Origin: Pectobacterium carotovorum
Lineage (GTDB): Bacteria > Pseudomonadota > Gammaproteobacteria > Enterobacterales > Enterobacteriaceae
NCBI GenBank assembly: GCA_016415585.1
Contig: CP066552.1
Span: 3,348,001 to 3,412,000 of the forward strand
DNA: 64,000 nt
Direction: 5' to 3'
The position numbers and the translations under genes are program-made. Under the pieces are notes generated by a model. It saw only the letters and a program-made list of their open reading frames with translations, did not search any database and was not told the DNA's origin. The first letter of the stretch is position 1. Each line of letters opens with the position of its first letter. Of the stretch, positions 58,895 to 64,000 are shown piece after piece.

Positions 58895-59080
58895 AACGGT
58901 GGTAATGGGGTAGAAGAGTAAAGCGTCCGCGCCAAGGACAAAGGCGTTAGGAACGCCTTTGAACGTCGCTTGCGACGGCCCTGAAAGGGTGAATCTCAGG
59001 GATGAGATTCATATCCGCGCGGCTCGAGCGTACAGGGACGTACTTGCAGCGTCTTTACGATCTACCCATTACCACCGCTC
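58895..59080 (-). mobile_element. MITE-like palindromic repeat, long form (186 bp)
   Basis: Read on the minus strand it begins GAGCGGTGGTAATGGGTAGA and ends TCTACCCCATTACCACCGTT, the same asymmetric ends as the copy at 29458-29567, and shares the inner arms ATCGTAAAGACGCT and GACGCTTTACTCT. About 75 bp more material in the centre forms three perfect hairpins: AAAGGCGTT-AGG-AACGCCTTT (58940-58960), CGTCGC-TT-GCGACG (58964-58977) and TGAATCTCA-GGGA-TGAGATTCA (58990-59011). No ORF. It lies between convergent gltL and ybeL. Confidence 0.88.
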
Positions 59081-59094
59081 GCCGCCCCAACAGC

Positions 59095-59577
59095 CTACGG
59101 CTGAAACGGCTGACGGTGGAACAGGTCATGCGAGCATTTCGGGCAGAGTGGCAAAACCTCCGGCGTGTAGAACGCAATATGATGATGGCAGTTCTCGCAC
59201 ACCAGATTACCTAGCCCCACCACTTCACCGCTGTGGTACACCCCGTGGTGATTCACATCTTTGAAGATCTCGCGCCACTCTAGCTGCGTTTTATCCGTAA
59301 TATCTGCCAGTTCCTGCCACAGGCTTTCCTTGATGACTCGCATAAAAACGCTGTCAGTAAACTCATCCTGACTTTCGTTATAGCTGCGGGCAAACTCTTC
59401 GAGATCGCGCTGAACAGCCTGAATCACCTGCTCTATTTCTTTCTGCGTCAGCTCCGAGCTTTCCTGCAAGGTTTTACGGGCGCTCAGCACCAGACTGTCG
59501 AGATCGCGTTCACCGTTGTTCAGCCGGGCCGTCACTGAAGCCATTAACTCGCGGTAATAGCGGGCTAGTTTATTCAT
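59095..59577 (-). CDS. ybeL: YbeL, DUF1451 zinc-ribbon protein
   Basis: 160 residues. MNKLARYYRELMASVTARLN opens an alpha-helical, charged N-terminal half; the conserved block VIKESLWQELADITDKTQLE and GVYHSGEVVGLGNLVCENCH follows. The C-terminal zinc ribbon has CENCHHH...CPKCSHD. The start 59577 has AGGAGGAAGC before it; the longer reading to 59637 is rejected. The function is unknown. The stop is only 15 bp from the repeat element, which may supply its 3' end. Divergent from leuS. Confidence 0.94.
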   Translation of the reverse strand: MNKLARYYRELMASVTARLNNGERDLDSLVLSARKTLQESSELTQKEIEQVIQAVQRDLEEFARSYNESQDEFTDSVFMRVIKESLWQELADITDKTQLEWREIFKDVNHHGVYHSGEVVGLGNLVCENCHHHIAFYTPEVLPLCPKCSHDLFHRQPFQP

Positions 59578-59886
59578 GCTTCCTCCTGAATAAGCGGGTT
59601 GAAGGGTGATAAAGAACGCATATTCGCCGTCTGGCACACCGGGCCAAAAACCGCTACGTTGCCTATCTCTCTCTATTTTAGATTATTTTTGCCATTCTTC
59701 TGGTGAATTGTCGCTAATTTGCGCAACAGCTCGCAGTCTATCGCTCACAAATCAGAAATATTCCTCAGCCGGGCGCTGGGTGTTGTTGCCCGCGTCGCTT
59801 ACGGCTATGCTATGCGGATCTTTTGTTATGAATCAGAACAGGCTACTCACGTAGCGATTCTTCACTAAACAGGACCCCTGGCAGCC
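59578..59886. promoter_or_regulatory. ybeL-leuS divergent region
   Basis: 309 nt with no gene. A weak sigma-70 candidate for leuS is TTGTTG (59783-59788), 17-nt spacer, TATGCT (59806-59811), about 75 nt before the leuS ATG. No T-box or leader peptide was seen. Confidence 0.4.
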
Positions 59887-62469
59887 ATGCAAGAGCAATA
59901 CCGCCCAGAAGAGATAGAAGCGGACGTCCAGCTTCACTGGCAAGAGAAGCAGACCTTTAAAGTCACCGAACAGCCCGGCAAGGAAAAATACTATTGCCTT
60001 TCCATGCTGCCTTACCCTTCTGGCCGACTACATATGGGCCACGTCCGTAACTACACCATCGGCGACGTGATCTCCCGCTATCAGCGCATGCTGGGAAAAA
60101 ACGTCCTGCAACCGATCGGTTGGGATGCCTTTGGCCTGCCGGCAGAAGGGGCAGCAGTTAAAAACAACACCGCGCCTGCCCCTTGGACATACGCCAACAT
60201 CGACTACATGAAAAACCAGCTCAAACTGCTGGGCTTTGGCTATGACTGGGATCGTGAAGTCGCGACCTGTAAACCAGACTACTACCGCTGGGAACAGTGG
60301 TTCTTCACTAAGCTGTACGAGAAAGGTCTGGTTTATAAAAAAACCTCCGCCGTTAACTGGTGTCCGAATGACCAGACCGTACTGGCGAACGAACAGGTTA
60401 TCGACGGCTGCTGCTGGCGCTGTGACACCAAAGTCGAACGTAAAGAGATTCCGCAGTGGTTTATCAAGATCACCGCTTATGCAGACCAATTGCTGAACGA
60501 TTTGGATACGCTGGAAAGCTGGCCTGAACAGGTCAAAACCATGCAGCGTAACTGGATTGGTCGTTCCGAAGGTGTAGAAATCACCTTTGACGTGGCGGAC
60601 AGCGCAGAGAAACTGACTGTCTATACCACACGTCCGGATACATTCATGGGCGTGACCTACGTTGCCGTTGCTGCCGGTCACCCTCTCGCTGCGCAAGCTG
60701 CTGCAACCAACCCAGCGCTGGCCGATTTCATTGCTGAATGCCGTAATACCAAAGTCGCCGAAGCCGATATGGCGACGATGGAGAAAAAAGGCATGGCCAC
60801 TGGCCTGTATGCTATTCACCCGCTTAACGGTGAGAAAGTCGCTATCTGGGTCGCCAACTTCGTCCTGATGGAATACGGTACAGGCGCAGTGATGGCCGTT
60901 CCGGGCCACGACCAGCGCGACTGGGAATTCGCCACCAAATACGATCTATCCATCAAGCCGGTTATCCTGAATGCCGACGGCAGCGAGCCTGATCTGTCCG
61001 CTCAGGCGATGACGGAAAAAGGCAACCTGTTCAACTCTGGTGAGTTTGACGGTCTGGATTTCGAAGCCGGGTTCAACGCCATGGCCGATAAGCTGGTCGA
61101 AAAAGGCATCGGCGAGCGTAAAGTCAACTATCGCCTGCGTGACTGGGGTGTCTCCCGCCAGCGTTATTGGGGTGCTCCAATCCCAATGGTGACGCTGGAA
61201 GACGGTACCGTTATCCCGACACCAGAAGATCAGTTGCCGGTTATCCTGCCGGAAGATGTCGTGATGGATGGCATCACCAGCCCGCTGAAATCTAACCCGG
61301 AATGGGCGAAGACGACCGTTAACGGTCAGCCAGCGCTGCGTGAAACCGACACGTTCGACACCTTTATGGAATCGTCCTGGTACTACGCGCGCTACACCTG
61401 CCCGCAGTACGATCAGGGAATGCTGGATCCGGCTGCCGCCAACTACTGGCTGCCCGTTGACCAATACGTTGGCGGTATCGAACACGCCATCATGCACCTG
61501 ATGTATTTCCGCTTCTTCCACAAACTGATGCGCGACGCTGGTCTGGTTACCTCTGATGAACCCGCCAAACGCCTGCTGTGTCAGGGCATGGTGCTGGCCG
61601 ATGCCTTCTATTATCTCGGTAATAACGGCGAGCGCGTCTGGGTTTCTCCGACCGACGTCACCGTTGACCGTGATGAGAAAGGACGCATTGTCAAAGCCGT
61701 AGATAACGAAGGCCGTGACGTGGTTTACGCGGGCATGAGCAAAATGTCGAAGTCCAAAAACAACGGCATCGACCCGCAGGTCATGGTAGAGAAATACGGT
61801 GCAGATACCGTTCGTCTGTTCATGATGTTTGCTTCTCCGGCAGAAATGACGCTGGAATGGCAGGAATCCGGCGTAGAAGGCGCAAACCGCTTCCTGAAAC
61901 GCGTCTGGAGACAAGCCTTCGAGCATACCGAGAAAGGTGCGGTAACGGCTCTGGATATCGCTACACTGACTGAAGATCAGAAATCACTGCGCCGCGACCT
62001 GCACAAAACGATCGCTAAAGTGACCGATGATATCGGCCGTCGTCAGACCTTCAACACCGCGATCGCCGCCATCATGGAACTGATGAACAAACTGGCGAAA
62101 GCGCCGCAGGACAGCGATCAGGATCGCGCACTGACGCAGGAAACGCTGCTGGCCGTCGTTCGTATGCTGTATCCGTTCACGCCGCACGTCTGCTTCACGC
62201 TGTGGCAGGCGCTGCAAGGTGAAGGCGACGTCGATACTGCACCGTGGCCAGTTGCAGATGAAAACGCAATGGTTGAAGATTCCAAGCTGGTCGTTGTTCA
62301 GGTTAACGGTAAAGTACGTGGTAAAATCACCGTTGCCGCTGACGCGAGCGAAGAACAGGTTCGCGAACGCGCTGCTCAGGAACCGCTGGTCGCGAAATAT
62401 CTGGACGGCGTCACGGTTCGTAAAGTGATTTATGTCCCTGGCAAACTGCTTAACCTGGTTGTGGGTTAA
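59887..62469 (+). CDS. leuS: Leucyl-tRNA synthetase
   Basis: 860 residues, the E. coli length. The class I HIGH motif is HMGH in [20 protein letters not shown] near residue 49; KMSKS is in [15 protein letters not shown] near 620. The CP1 editing domain lies between ([20 protein letters not shown]). It charges tRNA-Leu such as leuW at 46.7 kb. First gene of leuS-lptE-holA. Confidence 0.98.
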   Translation: MQEQYRPEEIEADVQLHWQEKQTFKVTEQPGKEKYYCLSMLPYPSGRLHMGHVRNYTIGDVISRYQRMLGKNVLQPIGWDAFGLPAEGAAVKNNTAPAPWTYANIDYMKNQLKLLGFGYDWDREVATCKPDYYRWEQWFFTKLYEKGLVYKKTSAVNWCPNDQTVLANEQVIDGCCWRCDTKVERKEIPQWFIKITAYADQLLNDLDTLESWPEQVKTMQRNWIGRSEGVEITFDVADSAEKLTVYTTRPDTFMGVTYVAVAAGHPLAAQAAATNPALADFIAECRNTKVAEADMATMEKKGMATGLYAIHPLNGEKVAIWVANFVLMEYGTGAVMAVPGHDQRDWEFATKYDLSIKPVILNADGSEPDLSAQAMTEKGNLFNSGEFDGLDFEAGFNAMADKLVEKGIGERKVNYRLRDWGVSRQRYWGAPIPMVTLEDGTVIPTPEDQLPVILPEDVVMDGITSPLKSNPEWAKTTVNGQPALRETDTFDTFMESSWYYARYTCPQYDQGMLDPAAANYWLPVDQYVGGIEHAIMHLMYFRFFHKLMRDAGLVTSDEPAKRLLCQGMVLADAFYYLGNNGERVWVSPTDVTVDRDEKGRIVKAVDNEGRDVVYAGMSKMSKSKNNGIDPQVMVEKYGADTVRLFMMFASPAEMTLEWQESGVEGANRFLKRVWRQAFEHTEKGAVTALDIATLTEDQKSLRRDLHKTIAKVTDDIGRRQTFNTAIAAIMELMNKLAKAPQDSDQDRALTQETLLAVVRMLYPFTPHVCFTLWQALQGEGDVDTAPWPVADENAMVEDSKLVVVQVNGKVRGKITVAADASEEQVRERAAQEPLVAKYLDGVTVRKVIYVPGKLLNLVVG

Positions 62470-62483
62470 GGCAAGGAGGAACT

Positions 62484-63038
62484 GTGCGACATCGTCTATT
62501 CACGTTGTTGCTGGGGCTGGCGGTGTTAATCACCGCGGGCTGCGGTTTTCATCTGCGCGGCACGACACAAGTGCCTGCGCAGTTACAAACACTGGTGCTC
62601 GACAGCAGCGATCCTTATGGCCCGCTAACGCGTGCAGTACGTGAGCAGCTCCGTCTTAGCGATGTAAAAATCGTTGACGATGCGACGCGTCAGGATATCC
62701 CGTCTCTGCGGGTACTGGGCTCAAGCGAAACGCGCGATACCGTCTCTATTTTTCAGGACGGTAAAACAGCGGAGTACCAGATGGTGCTGACGTTGCAGGC
62801 GCAGGTGCTGATGCCGGGTGAAGATATTTATCCGCTCAGCGTGACGGTGTTCCGCACGTTCTTTGATAACCCGCTGGCTGCACTGGCGAAAGATGCCGAA
62901 CAGGACATCGTCCGTCAGGAAATGCGCGAGCAGGCTGCCCAGCAGTTGGTGCGTAAATTGCTGACCATCAACGGTAGTCAGGAAGTCAAAAATCGGTTGC
63001 AGTCCACTGATTCACCTACTGCCGCCACGCGTTCATGA
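62484..63038 (+). CDS. lptE: LPS-assembly lipoprotein LptE
   Basis: 184 residues. Start GTG 62484 with AAGGAGGAACT before it. The lipobox LITAGC gives lipidated C20 ([20 protein letters not shown]), followed by [17 protein letters not shown], typical of LptE (RlpB). It plugs the LptD barrel and helps place LPS in the outer membrane. It is 14 nt after leuS and overlaps holA by 4 nt (ATGA). Confidence 0.97.
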   Translation: MRHRLFTLLLGLAVLITAGCGFHLRGTTQVPAQLQTLVLDSSDPYGPLTRAVREQLRLSDVKIVDDATRQDIPSLRVLGSSETRDTVSIFQDGKTAEYQMVLTLQAQVLMPGEDIYPLSVTVFRTFFDNPLAALAKDAEQDIVRQEMREQAAQQLVRKLLTINGSQEVKNRLQSTDSPTAATRS

Positions 63039-64000
63039 TTCGGCTTTACCCCGAACAACTCACCGCGCAGCTCCATGAGGGGCTGCGCGGTTGTTATTTG
63101 GTCTTTGGTTCAGACCCGCTCCTGCTGCAGGAAAGTCTCGACAGCATCAAACGGGTCGCTCAACAGCACGAATTCAGCGAGCATTTCAGTTTCATCCTGG
63201 ATCTTCATACCGACTGGGATGCGATTTTCAGCACCTGTCAGGCGCTCAGCCTGTTCGCCTCGCGCCAATCGCTCTTACTGGTCTTGCCGGAGAACGGTCC
63301 AAATGCCGCGATGGGTGAAAATCTGGTTAAGCTCTCTGGATTATTGCACCCCGATATTTTGCTGATTCTGCGCGGTCATAAGCTGACCAAAGCGCAGGAA
63401 AACAGCGCCTGGTTCAAAGCGCTGGCGCAAGACAGCGTCTATATCAATTGTCTTACACCAGAACAGGCACAGCTTCCCCGCTGGGTCGCCCAGCGTGCCA
63501 AATCCATGAAGTTGACGCTGGATGAACAAGCCACGCAGCTCATTTGCTATTGCTATGAAGGCAACCTGCTTGCGCTGTCTCAGGCGTTAGAGCGGCTGGC
63601 ACTGCTTTATCCCGATGGCAAGCTGACCCTACCGCGTGTGGAAAGCGCAGTTAATGATGCCGCTCACTTCACGCCGTTCCATTGGCTGGATGCATTACTG
63701 GCAGGAAAAGGCAAACGCGCCTGGCACATTTTGCAGCAGCTAAAACAGGAAGATTGCGAACCTGTCATTTTGCTACGCACGCTACAGCGTGAACTGCTAC
63801 AGCTGCTGGCGCTGAAACGGCGCATGTCAGACACGCCGCTGCGTACGCTATTCGATCAGCAAAAAGTGTGGCAAAACCGACGTGACCTGCTCACTCAGGC
63901 ATTACAGCGGCTCTCTCTTCAGCAGCTACAACAGGCCGTACGATTGTTGACGCAGGTAGAAATAACCTTAAAGCAAGACTATGGTCAGTCCGTTTGGTCT
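63035..64000 (+). CDS. holA: DNA polymerase III delta subunit, N-terminal part
   Basis: 322 codons are in the window and the frame runs off the right edge; about 20 residues are missing compared with E. coli HolA (343). [20 protein letters not shown] starts at the ATGA overlap with lpt[21 protein letters not shown] and [20 protein letters not shown] are conserved delta-subunit segments. It is the clamp-opening part of the clamp loader. Translational coupling to lptE is expected. Confidence 0.96.
   Translation, partial: MIRLYPEQLTAQLHEGLRGCYLVFGSDPLLLQESLDSIKRVAQQHEFSEHFSFILDLHTDWDAIFSTCQALSLFASRQSLLLVLPENGPNAAMGENLVKLSGLLHPDILLILRGHKLTKAQENSAWFKALAQDSVYINCLTPEQAQLPRWVAQRAKSMKLTLDEQATQLICYCYEGNLLALSQALERLALLYPDGKLTLPRVESAVNDAAHFTPFHWLDALLAGKGKRAWHILQQLKQEDCEPVILLRTLQRELLQLLALKRRMSDTPLRTLFDQQKVWQNRRDLLTQALQRLSLQQLQQAVRLLTQVEITLKQDYGQSVWS

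Noticed and set aside
60946..61926. 326-codon minus-strand frame inside leuS
   Set aside because: Antisense shadow of leuS; similar shadows in sdhA (4629-5504), glnS, asnB and pgm were rejected for the same reason.

Overview
This 64 kb window is core chromosome from an enterobacterium of the Pectobacterium/Dickeya type (soft-rot Pectobacteriaceae). I infer this from protein sequences close to but distinct from Escherichia coli, from gene order, and from moderate GC content. Almost every gene keeps the E. coli order around minutes 14.5-16.5 (holA-lptE-leuS ... lnt-corC-ybeY-ybeZ-miaB-ubiF-tRNAs-asnB-nag-glnS-fur-fldA-seqA-pgm-kdp-phr-ybg/pxp-nei-gltA-sdh-suc). No prophage, insertion sequence, CRISPR array, toxin cluster or secretion system was seen. 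The window cuts sucB at its left end and holA at its right end.

Layout. 1-8.5 kb: TCA-cycle block, sdhCDAB-sucAB on the minus strand, divergent from gltA. 8.5-16.2 kb: minus-strand series of a VOC-fold protein, nei, pcp, pxpA, pxpC, pxpB, ybgI, phrB and a DUF523-DUF1722 protein. Here pyroglutamyl peptidase sits next to the 5-oxoprolinase genes, so peptide-derived 5-oxoproline could be released and opened to glutamate. 16.5-20 kb: a three-gene ABC importer of the iron/phosphonate type with a fused permease, preceded by a possible 46-codon leader ORF. 20.2-28.9 kb: ybfA divergent from kdpFABC-kdpDE, with a very well conserved KdpE box. 29-37.5 kb: a short EamA transporter, pgm-seqA, ybfF, ybfE, a methyl-accepting chemotaxis gene with a FliA promoter inserted between ybfE and fldA, then fldA and fur. 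37.5-46.4 kb: glnS, nagE (without an EIIA domain) divergent from nagBAC, and asnB. 46.5-47.3 kb: a six-gene tRNA operon (Met-Leu-Gln-Gln-Met-Gln). 47.3-55.2 kb: an unrecognised exported protein, ubiF, miaB, ybeZ-ybeY-corC-lnt. 55.2-64 kb: gltIJKL with sigma-54/NtrC signals and an SroC-like RNA, ybeL, leuS, lptE, holA.

The least-explained material is non-coding or accessory. A palindromic MITE-like repeat is present in a 110-bp form (29.5 kb) and a 186-bp form (59.0 kb) with the same asymmetric ends. A chain of hairpins lies between sdhB and sucA, and a triple 18-bp tandem repeat lies in the gltA leader. Very regular intercistronic hairpins stand before nagC and before the ABC permease. There is also the possible leader ORF at 16.48 kb and the exported protein at 47.35 kb. 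I did not find a convincing new multi-gene system; the repeat family is the strongest lead.
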